In this document: positions 1-7,992 of the stretch, in pieces
Numbering within the stretch: the first letter of the stretch is position 1
Layout: each line of letters begins with the position of its first letter
From: Verrucomicrobia bacterium GWC2_42_7
Lineage (GTDB): Bacteria > Verrucomicrobiota > Verrucomicrobiia > Opitutales > GWC2-42-7-A
Direction of reading: 5' to 3'
Assembly: GCA_001831055.1 (NCBI GenBank)
Contig: MIDO01000001.1
Location: forward strand, 1 to 16,355
DNA length: 16,355 nt
Program-made: the position numbers and the translations under genes
The notes under the pieces: generated by a model
What the model saw: only the letters and a program-made list of their open reading frames with translations
Database searches by the model: none
What the model was told of the DNA's origin: nothing

Positions 1-92
1 GTATTTAATTTTGTAAAATTAGTTACGCGCGTTATCTCGTTTTCGGAAGGGGTTTGGGGAAACGCGTTTAGGCGACTAAAAGCCGTTTCTCC
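1..92 (-). repeat. Three-hairpin repeat, GC-rich subfamily (copy A3), cut by the window start
   Basis: Read on the minus strand the order is P2, P3, P4. P2 is 56-71 paired with 76-92 around loop GCGA, with one G-T pair and a bulge. P3 is about 34-54, with core TTTTCGG as in copy A2. P4 has its apex at 6-20 (TAATTTT, GT, AAAATTA) and pairing continues outward to bases 1-3 with 23-25; the rest of its 5' arm lies outside the window. The P3-P2 junction is nearly the same as at 3046-3075, which identifies it as a family member. Confidence 0.6.
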
Positions 93-114
93 GAAGTTTT
101 GGAGATTCCCACTC

Positions 115-130
115 TCTTTTCCGGAAAAGA
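115..130. repeat. Short palindrome upstream of the TPR gene
   Basis: TCTTTTCC followed by GGAAAAGA is a perfect 16-nt palindrome. It has the same pyrimidine-arm/purine-arm composition as the P2 hairpin of the AT-rich repeat subfamily. It lies between repeat A3 and the ATG at 165. It would be translated if the upstream TTG at 99 were the start, which argues against that start. Confidence 0.35.
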
Positions 131-164
131 AAGTTTTCCCGGACATTACCATCTCAACAGACAT

Positions 165-2738
165 ATGAAGAATTTGGATATAATATTTTCGCGACTAGCT
201 GCTATATTTTTTACTATATTGATGTGCGGTGAGCTTATTGGGCAAGAAAGGGTGGAGGCTCCGCTGCCTTATTCTTCCGTAAAAATTTTTACCCTTTCGC
301 AAATCGAATCGGAGGTACTTGAAGCGGACACCGCACTGAAATGTGGGCTTTCATCCATTGCCTCTCTTTATTACAGGGATTTATTAAAAATAGAGTTACC
401 TGCTGACGTCAGGAATGGGGTTTTGGTCAACCTTGCAACAGCTCTCATTAATCAGCAAGCATTTGACGAAGCAGACGCACTGATAAATCCTCTTCTCAAA
501 AAAAGTCCTTCGGCCGCATTGCAGTTACGGGCAGCCATGGTTTCTTTCTATCGAGGAAATAGAATACGTACCGCCTCCATTTTGAACACTTTGGATAAAA
601 ACCTTCTTTCAAAAAATGACTTACCGTGGTTTTTCCTGATGTCAGGACTCATTTCGGGGTCAAAAGAAAAAGCTAACTCGTTTTTCGAAAAGGCAAAGGC
701 TTTGTCTGTGGACGAGGAACAACGCACTCGTTTTGCATCAGTTATTGCGATAGAGGGCCTTTTCCTCGACAACCCAGATCCCACACTCATTGCTTCGTTA
801 AAGGAACAAGTCAAACGCTATAAGGGGCTGGACTCTGGTTTTCAATTTTCGAAGCAATATGCTATTGCCCTAGACAAAGTAGGACGGAAGGATGAGGCGA
901 TTAAAGTAATTGATGAACAAGCCGCTTTACCCAGCAATAAGGAAAGTCTTGATCAACTCCTTTTCTTGAAAGGATACTTGCTTGGGGCAAAATCTGCTCA
1001 GGCACAAGTAGCTTTTAAGGAAGTTATTATGCATAAAAAGTATCAAAATTTAATGGAGTTGTCACTTGCTCAACTTCTAAACGCCCCCTTTGATCAAGCA
1101 ACCGAACTCCTAGATTTCTTCGATTCTTTGATCAAGCAACCCTCACCCCATCCGTTACTCCCAGAAATTCTGCTTGCGAGTGCCCAATTGCTGACATTAA
1201 AAAAGCAATTTGAATTGGCAGAAAAAGACCTACAACGACTGACCCAGGATTATCCTAATTTTAGTCAAAAGAACACAGCCTATCGGCTTCTTGCCTTTAT
1301 TTTATCGCACAAAGCTCCTCCAGAATACCGAACTGCAGCAGAATATATCAGTCGCATCCTAGAAGACAAATCGATCCCCCCCGAAGAAAAAAGGCAACTT
1401 TCTTTATTGATGGCCAATTGCTATTTCCTAAATGAAGACTTTAAAACAGCAGAAACACTCTATCAATCGACTTTGTCGAAAACAAAGTCTGCCGAAGAAA
1501 AAACAGCCATTTCTTACCAATTGATCCTGTGTAAAGTGCGTCTGAATGATATCGGAAGAGCGGCCCAGTTACTGGACGAAATGTGGAAAAAGAACCCTAT
1601 TTGTGAAGAATACGGTTGGCAGGCAGAATGGGAAATTTCCTTGAAATTGAGGATGCAAAATCAATTCGAGAAGGCCCTAGAACGCCTAAATTCCCTTCCC
1701 GAGGCGCACATGCCCCTCTCATTAAAAGTGAGATTCCTTTGGTTAAAAGCCCGGTTAAATTTCGATGATACTAAATATGAAGAAGCCCTTTCCTCTGCAG
1801 AAACCGGTCTTTCCCTTTGTAATAAGCAAGACATTCATCCAGAAGCCCAATACGAGCAAATTGCATCCCACCTGCTTCTCATTAAGGCACAAGCTTTACT
1901 AAGCCTTAAAAAAATTGAACAAGGAACCTCTGTTTTTCACGAATTAAGGGAAAATTTTAAAAATTCACCCGCAGCTATTCTTTCTTACATCGATGAGGCC
2001 CGCCATCTATCCCAACAAAATCGCAGGGTAGAGGCACAACAAATGCTTGTCTCCCTCGCAGATAATTATCCCAAAAGCGAACAAGCACCCATTGCACTCT
2101 ATGAAGCGGCTATCAATGCAGAAATGCGCGGACCCGATAATGCAAACAACGCGATCTCTCTCCTTGAGCGTCTCATCAAAAATTACCCAGAGTCGCCGCT
2201 TGTTTATTTTTCAAAGATGAAACAAGCAGAGATTTTAAAAAATGCGAACGATCCCGTTCCTGCACAACAGATTTATGAAAACCTACTAAATAACCTCTGC
2301 CTCACCCCCGAAAATCGCGCCTTCATCGAGCTCTCTAATGCAAGATGCATCCTTGCCCAAACACAGATTGATTCCTTAAAACAAGAAAAGGCCTATGTCG
2401 TCTTGGAAAAAGTATTCGAAGCAGGTTCACTAGATCCAGCACTAAGAATAGAAGCAGGATTCCTCTGGGCATACAACCTCTCCCTAAACAAACAGACTAC
2501 CCAATCCACCAAAATCTATTGGCAAATCATCTCTAGATTCCTCATCACAAGCCAAGAGAAAATTACCGACGGAAATACCCTATTTTGGATATCAAAAACG
2601 ATCTTTGAACTCGGGTCCCTCCTCGAAAAAAGCAACCAAAATAAAAACGCACAAGAAGCCTACTCCCTCATCCTCAGATACAACCTCCCGGGCAAAGAAC
2701 TCGCCCAATCAAAAATAAAAGCACAAATTAGTTTTTAG
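165..2738 (+). CDS. Exported tetratricopeptide-repeat protein
   Basis: A protein of 857 residues. From the ATG at 165 the N-terminus is MKNLDII followed by a hydrophobic stretch (about residues 9-23), a plausible Sec signal peptide. There is no proper lipobox: the cysteine near residue 21 is preceded by LM. The rest is almost wholly alpha-helical, with many degenerate TPR-like helix pairs, for example the segments beginning FDEADALINPLLKKSP, FELAEKDLQRLTQDYP and YEEALSSAETGLSL, extending to the C-terminus. Such proteins act as periplasmic scaffolds; no enzymatic motif is seen. The open frame extends upstream to a TTG at 99, but that part covers a repeat hairpin and lacks a signal sequence, so I chose 165. 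No Shine-Dalgarno precedes either start. The specific role is unknown. Confidence 0.85.
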   Translation: MKNLDIIFSRLAAIFFTILMCGELIGQERVEAPLPYSSVKIFTLSQIESEVLEADTALKCGLSSIASLYYRDLLKIELPADVRNGVLVNLATALINQQAFDEADALINPLLKKSPSAALQLRAAMVSFYRGNRIRTASILNTLDKNLLSKNDLPWFFLMSGLISGSKEKANSFFEKAKALSVDEEQRTRFASVIAIEGLFLDNPDPTLIASLKEQVKRYKGLDSGFQFSKQYAIALDKVGRKDEAIKVIDEQAALPSNKESLDQLLFLKGYLLGAKSAQAQVAFKEVIMHKKYQNLMELSLAQLLNAPFDQATELLDFFDSLIKQPSPHPLLPEILLASAQLLTLKKQFELAEKDLQRLTQDYPNFSQKNTAYRLLAFILSHKAPPEYRTAAEYISRILEDKSIPPEEKRQLSLLMANCYFLNEDFKTAETLYQSTLSKTKSAEEKTAISYQLILCKVRLNDIGRAAQLLDEMWKKNPICEEYGWQAEWEISLKLRMQNQFEKALERLNSLPEAHMPLSLKVRFLWLKARLNFDDTKYEEALSSAETGLSLCNKQDIHPEAQYEQIASHLLLIKAQALLSLKKIEQGTSVFHELRENFKNSPAAILSYIDEARHLSQQNRRVEAQQMLVSLADNYPKSEQAPIALYEAAINAEMRGPDNANNAISLLERLIKNYPESPLVYFSKMKQAEILKNANDPVPAQQIYENLLNNLCLTPENRAFIELSNARCILAQTQIDSLKQEKAYVVLEKVFEAGSLDPALRIEAGFLWAYNLSLNKQTTQSTKIYWQIISRFLITSQEKITDGNTLFWISKTIFELGSLLEKSNQNKNAQEAYSLILRYNLPGKELAQSKIKAQISF

Positions 2739-2762
2739 AAGGTGGAGACCTCTAAAAACTGC

Positions 2763-2865
2763 GGGGAAACTGCTTTTGGTCCCCCAAAAGCGTTTCCCCT
2801 CACCCCTTCCGAAAAGGAGATCGTTGCGCGGCCATAAATTCCTTACGGAATTTGTGTCCGCGCAA
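2763..2865 (+). repeat. Three-hairpin repeat, GC-rich subfamily (copy A1)
   Basis: P2: 2763-2779 pairs with 2784-2799 (GGGGAAAC..GCTTTTGG with CCAAAAGC..TTTCCCC). P3: about 2801-2821, with a CCGAAAAGGAG core. P4: 2824-2865, outer stem TTGCGCGG with CCGCGCAA and inner AAATTCC with GGAATTT around TTAC. It begins about 25 bp after the TPR stop codon and lies between two convergent genes, so it may also serve as a terminator. The 392-bp gap 2739-3130 holds this copy, the small element at 2911-2993 and copy A2. Confidence 0.75.
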
Positions 2866-2910
2866 GGTTTTCTCTTCCGTAATGGGTTTGAGCAAGCCGT
2901 TGTATGTAGA

Positions 2911-2993
2911 TATAGCATAGGCAAGTTAAGAATAGACAAGGCTTTCGCGCAAAGGGGTTGATTTTTGCAACTACTTTTATTGCCCATACTATA
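2911..2993 (+). repeat. Miniature element with terminal inverted repeats (83 bp)
   Basis: The left end TATAGCATAGGCAAGTTAAG and right end CTTTTATTGCCCATACTATA are inverted repeats matching at 15 of 20 positions. The left end followed by AATAGACAAG resembles the left end of the 179-bp elements (TATAGCATAAGACATTAAAG then AAGAGACAAG). The interior is only about 40 bp and lacks the full P2-P3-P4 set, so this looks like an internally deleted derivative. Confidence 0.6.
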
Positions 2994-3001
2994 CCATCTC
3001 C

Positions 3002-3109
3002 TTGCGCTGGAATAAATTCCTCCTGGAATTTATTCCAGCGCAATTATCTCCTTTTCGGAAAGGGGATTGGGGAAAACGCTTTTAAGCGATTAAAAGCCGT
3101 TTTCCCCAA
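3002..3109 (-). repeat. Three-hairpin repeat, GC-rich subfamily (copy A2)
   Basis: On the minus strand the order is P2-P3-P4. P4: perfect 19-bp arms 3002-3020 and 3025-3043 around loop TCCT. P3: 3046-3067, ATCTCCTTT, TCGG, AAAGGGGAT, a 9-bp stem with one G-T pair. P2: 3067-3085 with 3090-3109 around loop GCGA and one bulged C. It is inverted relative to copy A1, placed 21 bp beyond the stop of the DUF2608 gene, and would be in its 3' untranslated region. Confidence 0.8.
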
Positions 3110-3130
3110 CCATTCTTATCCAGCGTGTAT

Positions 3131-4270
3131 TTATTCGGTCTCTGATGCTGAGGGTCTTGAGATGAGGGGGACGCTTTCGGGGGAGTTTTTTGAAATGTCC
3201 AAAGGCGAGATGATGTCATCGTCGTCATCGAACACGGGGAACTGCGGGGAAAAGGGGGGACTGGCCTTTAATTCTTCCTTCATTTTTATTACTGCCAGTG
3301 CTTCTTCGTCAGACATCCAATACTCTTCGTCAAAGAGGGTTTTGAATTGGAGGTTGAAAACTTTTTCATAAAGATTAATGGTTTCCTCTGAAAGTTTTGG
3401 GGCACCTTGATTGTGCCCGTTGTAATACATTCTCAAGTCTTGATGTTTAAAATGAATTAAAGTAACACTCACATTATCGCTCCAAAGATGTTCATCTAGA
3501 AGGAATTGTCCCATCACAGACTTTAAATTACCCTTCCTGTCGTCGATAAAAAATATCTTTTTGTAAGTATTTTCTTTCTTTAATATTCTGAGTGTTTCGC
3601 TTAAACAAGGACCTTTCCCCCAAGCAAGAGAGAAAATCATACCTTTGGTGAAAAATGGGTTCTCATTTGCATCTTCTGCTTCATTTTTATCTAAGAAAAA
3701 AAGAGGATAATCAAAAAGAGAACTAGCTATTCCAAGATCTGCTAAAAGAGATTCATCAGAAAGAGAAAAAGTTATCCCAAGTCTTGCCAATTCTCTAACA
3801 CGGAAATCAAAGCCCGAAGTTCCTAATATCTCACAATAGGACCCTCCCGATGCAGTAAGGGCAATCACATCGGCATCTTTTTTAAAGCCGTCAATTATTT
3901 GCGGGATTTCTGGTTCTACGAGAACTTTCTTTTGGTCTCTTCGTACGATCAGGCTCCAAGTTGCAGAAGAATTAGGAATGAAATCATTACCGCATTCGCG
4001 AAACAAATTCCTCCCACGAGAAGGGATACACTGACTTGTAGGGGAAAAAGCAAAAGAAGGATCTTTTATCAATACTTCGTCGACATCAGTAACAAACAAT
4101 ACCCTTTCTTTAGATAACTGTTCTTTCGTACCAAACTTGATTTCTTTTTTGAATAAAGCTTCCACTTCCGACCAATGTTCGCAACAACACTCTTGTATAT
4201 CAACAGAGAAGCCACTGTTCGTTAGAAAGAAAAATAAAGACAACGAGGGGAGAAAACGAGATCCAAACAT
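3131..4270 (-). CDS. Exported DUF2608 family HAD-like protein
   Basis: A protein of 379 residues with a signal peptide (hydrophobic residues about 6-22, probable cleavage near FS|VD). HAD-fold motifs are visible: motif I TDVDEV with Asp62 and Asp64; motif II ALTAS with Thr139; the lysine of WGKGP at 219; and motif IV FFIDDRKGN with Asp243-Asp244. This pattern and the layout match DUF2608, a family of predicted exported phosphatase-like proteins known mainly from Legionella and Chlamydiae. The C-terminus has an acidic run (five Asp) and a Ser/Pro-rich tail. Its ATG lies 5 bp after the stop of the upstream HAD gene, so the two are probably cotranscribed. No Shine-Dalgarno is seen. The substrate is unknown; a periplasmic or secreted location follows from the signal peptide. 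Confidence 0.8.
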   Translation of the reverse strand: MFGSRFLPSLSLFFFLTNSGFSVDIQECCCEHWSEVEALFKKEIKFGTKEQLSKERVLFVTDVDEVLIKDPSFAFSPTSQCIPSRGRNLFRECGNDFIPNSSATWSLIVRRDQKKVLVEPEIPQIIDGFKKDADVIALTASGGSYCEILGTSGFDFRVRELARLGITFSLSDESLLADLGIASSLFDYPLFFLDKNEAEDANENPFFTKGMIFSLAWGKGPCLSETLRILKKENTYKKIFFIDDRKGNLKSVMGQFLLDEHLWSDNVSVTLIHFKHQDLRMYYNGHNQGAPKLSEETINLYEKVFNLQFKTLFDEEYWMSDEEALAVIKMKEELKASPPFSPQFPVFDDDDDIISPLDISKNSPESVPLISRPSASETE

Positions 4271-4275
4271 AGGAG

Positions 4276-5295
4276 TTATTCAAAGAATAGGGGTTGACTG
4301 GATGGAGGGGGGGCAAGCACGGGGTCCGCCTTATGCAAGTGGACAGGGGGCTTGGCTACGCGATCAGATAAGGCCTGTTCGCGTTCTTCGACAATATGAT
4401 CGAAAATTTTGAGAAGCGTCATACGCATCCAGCGTGAGGTAATGCTGTTTGTTCGATAATCTGCTGGACCATATTGATGGATTCGCCCCGATTGAAGGAG
4501 CGCGTCGTTTTGAGCAAATTCTTTGTCTTCGTCCGGGTGATAGACCGCATAGGCTTTTCCTCCTTCGTGTCTCATTACTGCGAAGGCTGGAATATCACTG
4601 GGACCGTCTGCTGTATAAATCATGTTTTTGATGGGGATTCTGCGGTCTTCCTCCTTCATGGATGCATTGACATCGATCCCAGCATTTTTATTTACTCCCT
4701 TATTAATTTCGTAAATGAAACGCGTTTTTATTGTATTATCGACAACGGCCCCAATTTGTGAAATTTCATTGTCGAAATTTTCAAAAAATTCTTTTTGAGC
4801 CAAGAAAGAGGGAGGAAGGGGATCCTCTATAAATTCGCAACCGTAAATGCCATCAACAAATGGAGCTACCTTACTCCCACGGATCATCTCTGCCAACCCG
4901 GTGCTTATAATATAGTGTTCGAGGGTGATCCCGTGAGTGATGTATCGTTGGTTGCTTTTGGTCAAAAGCTTCAATTCATCGAAAAATTCGGGTAGGCCCG
5001 GATAAAAACAAATATCCTGACCGAGCTCCCGTAGTTTTTTATTAGACAACCCCTTTAATCGCCCATGCCTCACATAACTTAATATATGATTGAGATAAAC
5101 GGTTTCTTTGGAGACATGAATACCTTGCTTAGCATAACGATTCGGCAATTCATTGACTTCTTTCCAAAAAACATCGGGATCAATTCCGTACTCTTTGAAC
5201 AACGGTTCTTGCATGTATCCAGGGATAAGAGTCTTATCGAAGTCCCAAAGACATGCCACTACAGCGGGCGTATACAAGGTATTTGATGATTGCAT
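4276..5295 (-). CDS. HAD-superfamily hydrolase (predicted phosphatase)
   Basis: A protein of 339 residues without a signal peptide, so probably cytoplasmic. HAD motif I is WDFDKTLIPG (nucleophile Asp18, acid/base Asp20), motif II is the Thr120 region (YITHG), a motif III lysine is likely Lys190 or Lys199, and motif IV is YTADGPSDIPAF with Asp230 and Asp234. A helical cap domain fits residues 25-100. The C-terminal 45 residues are proline- and basic-rich and probably disordered. It is the first gene of a leftward pair with the DUF2608 gene and is divergent from prfA across 59 bp. A phosphoserine-phosphatase-like fold is likely; the substrate cannot be read from the sequence. Confidence 0.8.
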   Translation of the reverse strand: MQSSNTLYTPAVVACLWDFDKTLIPGYMQEPLFKEYGIDPDVFWKEVNELPNRYAKQGIHVSKETVYLNHILSYVRHGRLKGLSNKKLRELGQDICFYPGLPEFFDELKLLTKSNQRYITHGITLEHYIISTGLAEMIRGSKVAPFVDGIYGCEFIEDPLPPSFLAQKEFFENFDNEISQIGAVVDNTIKTRFIYEINKGVNKNAGIDVNASMKEEDRRIPIKNMIYTADGPSDIPAFAVMRHEGGKAYAVYHPDEDKEFAQNDALLQSGRIHQYGPADYRTNSITSRWMRMTLLKIFDHIVEEREQALSDRVAKPPVHLHKADPVLAPPPSSQPLFFE

Positions 5296-5354
5296 TGATA
5301 ATATGCTTGATAAAAAGGACTAATAATAGTGAATTTAAATAAAAAAACAAATTT
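5296..5354. promoter_or_regulatory. Divergent promoter region between the HAD gene and prfA
   Basis: This 59-bp, very AT-rich gap separates two divergent start codons and must hold or overlap promoters for one or both genes. TTGATA at 5307-5312 could be a -35 box for prfA, but no well-spaced -10 box is clear. The A-rich stretch just before the prfA ATG contains no Shine-Dalgarno. It is the only gap between separately transcribed genes without a structured repeat. Confidence 0.35.
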
Positions 5355-6440
5355 ATGCAAGGAATTCCTGAGATAGGCCCCTTTAAGAAACGTGCACAAG
5401 AGATAGATGCGGCTATGGCTTTACCTGATTTTTTCAGCGATCAGAGAAAAGCAGCAAGACTCTCTCGGGAACACCAAAAACTCACTCTGCTCATAGAAAC
5501 CTATGAACATTTAAAAAAGATTTCCCAAAACATAGAAGAAAATGAGGAAATGGCAAGCGATACCTCTCTAGATGAGGAATTACGGACCTTAGCTCGCAGC
5601 GAAATAGAGGATCTAAAGAAACAAAGAGAAGACCTTGAGCAGCGCGTATTGCAATCCATGATCCCGCCAGAAGAAAGCGACGGCAGAAACATTGTTTTGG
5701 AAATCCGTGCAGGAACAGGAGGAGATGAAGCTTCTCTCTTCGCTGCCGAGCTCTACAGACTCTATTGCCGATACGCAGAAAGACAATCTTGGAAAGCAGA
5801 AACGCTGAGTTCCAGTCCTTCCGAATGCGGCGGATTTAAAGAAGTCAGCATGCTGATTTCAGGAGAGGAAGTCTATAAACGAATGAAATACGAAAGCGGA
5901 GTCCATCGCGTCCAACGTGTACCCGCAACAGAAGCCAATGGACGTATCCATACGTCTACAGCAACTGTCGCTGTCCTACCCGAAGCGGAAGAAGTCGACA
6001 TCGCAATCAAACCCGACGAATTAGAAATAACCGTATGCCGAGCAAGTGGCCCTGGAGGTCAAGGAGTCAATACCACCGACTCCGCTGTCCAAATCGTCCA
6101 CAAACCGACAGGCACCATCGTAACATGCGCGGATGAACGTTCCCAGCAAAAAAACCGCGTTAAGGCCATGACCATCCTTCGCTCTCGACTCTTAAAAGCG
6201 AGAGAGGAAGAAGAACGCGCAAAGTACGCCGCAGCACGTAAAAGTCAAATAGGAACCGGGGATCGCTCAGAACGCATTCGAACCTACAATTTCCCCCAAA
6301 ATCGCCTCACCGATCACCGCGTTGGCATCACCCTTTACAACCTGCCAGATGTCATGGAAGGCCATATCGACGAAATCCTCGATGGCCTCCAAAAAATAGA
6401 TATGCAGGAAAAAATACAAGCCCTCCTCGAACAAAAGTAA
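5355..6440 (+). CDS. prfA: Peptide chain release factor 1
   Basis: A protein of 361 residues, the usual RF1 length. The catalytic GGQ motif is at residues 234-236 in [16 protein letters not shown], and the stop-codon-reading tripeptide PAT is at 190-192 in [18 protein letters not shown], which identifies RF1 (UAA and UAG) rather than RF2 (SPF). The N-terminal coiled-coil domain (1-100) and the C-terminal RLTDHRVG segment are intact. It hydrolyses peptidyl-tRNA on terminating ribosomes in the cytoplasm. The PrmC methylase that modifies the GGQ glutamine, often encoded next to prfA, is not beside it here. The gene stands alone and ends in front of two structured repeats. Confidence 0.98.
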   Translation: MQGIPEIGPFKKRAQEIDAAMALPDFFSDQRKAARLSREHQKLTLLIETYEHLKKISQNIEENEEMASDTSLDEELRTLARSEIEDLKKQREDLEQRVLQSMIPPEESDGRNIVLEIRAGTGGDEASLFAAELYRLYCRYAERQSWKAETLSSSPSECGGFKEVSMLISGEEVYKRMKYESGVHRVQRVPATEANGRIHTSTATVAVLPEAEEVDIAIKPDELEITVCRASGPGGQGVNTTDSAVQIVHKPTGTIVTCADERSQQKNRVKAMTILRSRLLKAREEEERAKYAAARKSQIGTGDRSERIRTYNFPQNRLTDHRVGITLYNLPDVMEGHIDEILDGLQKIDMQEKIQALLEQK

Positions 6441-6459
6441 CCGAGAGAGAATAAAAAGT

Positions 6460-6561
6460 TTGGGGGAACTGCTTTTGGTCCCCCAAAAGCAGTTCCCCCA
6501 ATCCCCCTCCGAAAAGGAGCTAATCGCGAGAGTAAAAATCTATCGATTTTCACTCTCGCGA
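6460..6561 (+). repeat. Three-hairpin repeat, GC-rich subfamily (copy A4)
   Basis: P2: 6460-6478 with 6483-6501, a perfect 19-bp stem around TCCC. P3: CTCC 6507-6510 with GGAG 6516-6519. P4: 6524-6540 with 6545-6561 around TATC, 17 pairs with one A-C mismatch. P2 lies 19 bp after the prfA stop and, with a downstream T-rich run (6571-6580), could terminate transcription. The 366-bp gap 6441-6806 holds this copy and the inverted element at 6641-6804. Confidence 0.8.
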
Positions 6562-6640
6562 AAGGGAGCTTTTTTCTTTTTCAAGGGAAAACTTTCACAC
6601 ATACATCTCTCATAAGGTTCTATCACAGAATATATTATAA

Positions 6641-6804
6641 TATAAAAAAGATCATTTCATTAAGAGTGTAATAGCCTATTCCTTTCGCCAAAGAAGAATC
6701 ACTAGATTTTACTTTGGCGATCATCACTTTTCTTTGGAAAGCGCGAAAACCTTTCTTTTCCCGGGAAAAGAAAGGTTTTCGTATCTGTCGCTTTATGCTA
6801 TATA
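6641..6804 (-). repeat. Cloverleaf repeat, AT-rich subfamily (copy M3)
   Basis: Read on the minus strand: end TATATAGCATAAAGC, then P2 as a perfect 38-nt palindrome (6744-6781, 19-bp arms meeting at CCC|GGG), P3 at about 6722-6743 (CGCTTTCCAAAGAAAAG, nearly as at 9121), and P4 at 6685-6720 (TCGCCAAAG with CTTTGGCGA). The far end is diverged and placed approximately. The right end stops 2 bp short of the stop codon of the gene at 6807. Confidence 0.7.
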
Positions 6805-6806
6805 TT

Positions 6807-7931
6807 TCACTGCAATTGAAGAACAGTCCTTTCCATGAACCAAAAAATCGCATCCATTTTTTCTTCCAATAAGTGTTTATCGGTAAACATATGCATCGAA
6901 CGCACTTCATCTAAATCATATCCATAATTCTTCACTAGCTTATATCCCAACTGCTTTTGTAATATACTAGAGACATTGGTAGTGTGAGCGTATCCTGAAA
7001 CACGAGGAGCGCTCGTTTTCGCGAGGTGTAAAACGGCTATCTGGTCAAGGAGGTTTGCAAAAAGGCAATACCCATTGGGCAATTGATCCTTAAAACATAA
7101 AATATCGGTGATGCTAGAAAATTTTTGAATAGCTTCTTGAATTATAGGCTGTTGCAATACCCTTATATTTTCAATTCTCATATCTGACAGCGCTTCCTTG
7201 AGTTCAGGACTAACTTCATTCCGTTTTGATAGAATTTGTTCTTCTATCACGGGAAGGTCTTGCATCCCTAGGAATAATTTCCATGCATCCTTTATTTGTA
7301 GGTCAGTCATAACCTTTTGAATGAAAGTGATAGCTTTTCCTTCTCTTTGGGAGAGAGTAAGGAGGAATCTAGGATCTGCGCTTTTGAGCAGAATTTTCTC
7401 TTTTATGGATTGAGGGAAATTATTATAAGCCTCAACCAAATCGAAAAATATCCATGTACTTGGTTTCGTTGAATCGGTCTTTGTAGATATCTCTATTTCT
7501 GTCATCCACTCTCTATGAAGTGCAATTACGATATGCCCTTTTAAAATATCAATACTATCTGAAGGCACCCGTTCAATTAGCTTCCTTCTTGCTTCAGGCA
7601 CATGCCCGCTCAATGAATAAAACATAGAGCCTTCAAATAAAAGGCTAATCTGACTTGGAGTATTTCTTGCAATCTCTTCAAGTGCTTTTATAAAAAAGTC
7701 TCTTTGTGCTAGATTAAACTTTATGTCATGCAGACGCTGTTCCTTAGTTGCGTAATCATTACCTTCTCCATGGCAATCCCCTAGCAGGCAAACAACTTTT
7801 CCTGAATTTTCATGCCTCAGAATTTGTATATTTATGATGTAGGCATTGATTTTGCTAACTAAGCACAGGCTTGCCAATAAAGACAATAGGATGCGCTTTA
7901 TATTTATTGGTATGCTAGGAATGCTTTTCAT
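6807..7931 (-). CDS. Exported protein, possible TraB/ChaN-like metal-dependent hydrolase
   Basis: A protein of 374 residues from the ATG at 7931. An upstream in-frame TTG at 7976 is less likely because the signal peptide (basic IKR, then hydrophobic residues 14-26, likely cleavage after INA at 30) directly follows the ATG. The mature part contains VCLLGDCHGEGNDY (His54), LLFEG (Glu100) and near the C-terminus SGYAHTTNVSSILQKQLGY (His316). The pattern hhGxxH, hhxE, GxxH followed by an amphipathic helix resembles TraB/PrgY, ChaN and erythromycin-esterase-like folds. This assignment is inference from pattern only; overall similarity is not evident and it may be a lineage-specific hypothetical protein. 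It is monocistronic, convergent with prfA, and has no Shine-Dalgarno. Confidence 0.7.
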   Translation of the reverse strand: MKSIPSIPINIKRILLSLLASLCLVSKINAYIINIQILRHENSGKVVCLLGDCHGEGNDYATKEQRLHDIKFNLAQRDFFIKALEEIARNTPSQISLLFEGSMFYSLSGHVPEARRKLIERVPSDSIDILKGHIVIALHREWMTEIEISTKTDSTKPSTWIFFDLVEAYNNFPQSIKEKILLKSADPRFLLTLSQREGKAITFIQKVMTDLQIKDAWKLFLGMQDLPVIEEQILSKRNEVSPELKEALSDMRIENIRVLQQPIIQEAIQKFSSITDILCFKDQLPNGYCLFANLLDQIAVLHLAKTSAPRVSGYAHTTNVSSILQKQLGYKLVKNYGYDLDEVRSMHMFTDKHLLEEKMDAIFWFMERTVLQLQ

Positions 7932-7992
7932 AATATTTTTTAGAACTTGCACAATACCTCTTTGAATGTCAACCAATTAATAGCCTGACTAT

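Noticed and set aside
99..164. TTG start extending the TPR protein by 22 residues
   Set aside because: The extension covers a repeat-type palindrome, and the ATG at 165 directly precedes a plausible signal peptide.
2776..2987. Small open frames on both strands between the TPR and DUF2608 genes
   Set aside because: They run through palindromic repeats, have basic/cysteine-rich repeat-derived sequence and no recognisable domain.
2763..3109. CRISPR array or integron attC sites
   Set aside because: No regular direct repeat-spacer pattern; no attC core (GTTRRRY/RYYYAAC) and no integrase; the copies occur in both orientations.
3899..4117. Plus-strand open frames opposite the HAD genes
   Set aside because: Antisense shadows of well-supported genes with HAD motifs; no own signals.
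7932..7976. TTG start extending the TraB/ChaN-like protein by 15 residues
   Set aside because: It would place 15 extra residues before a well-formed signal peptide that begins at the ATG at 7931.
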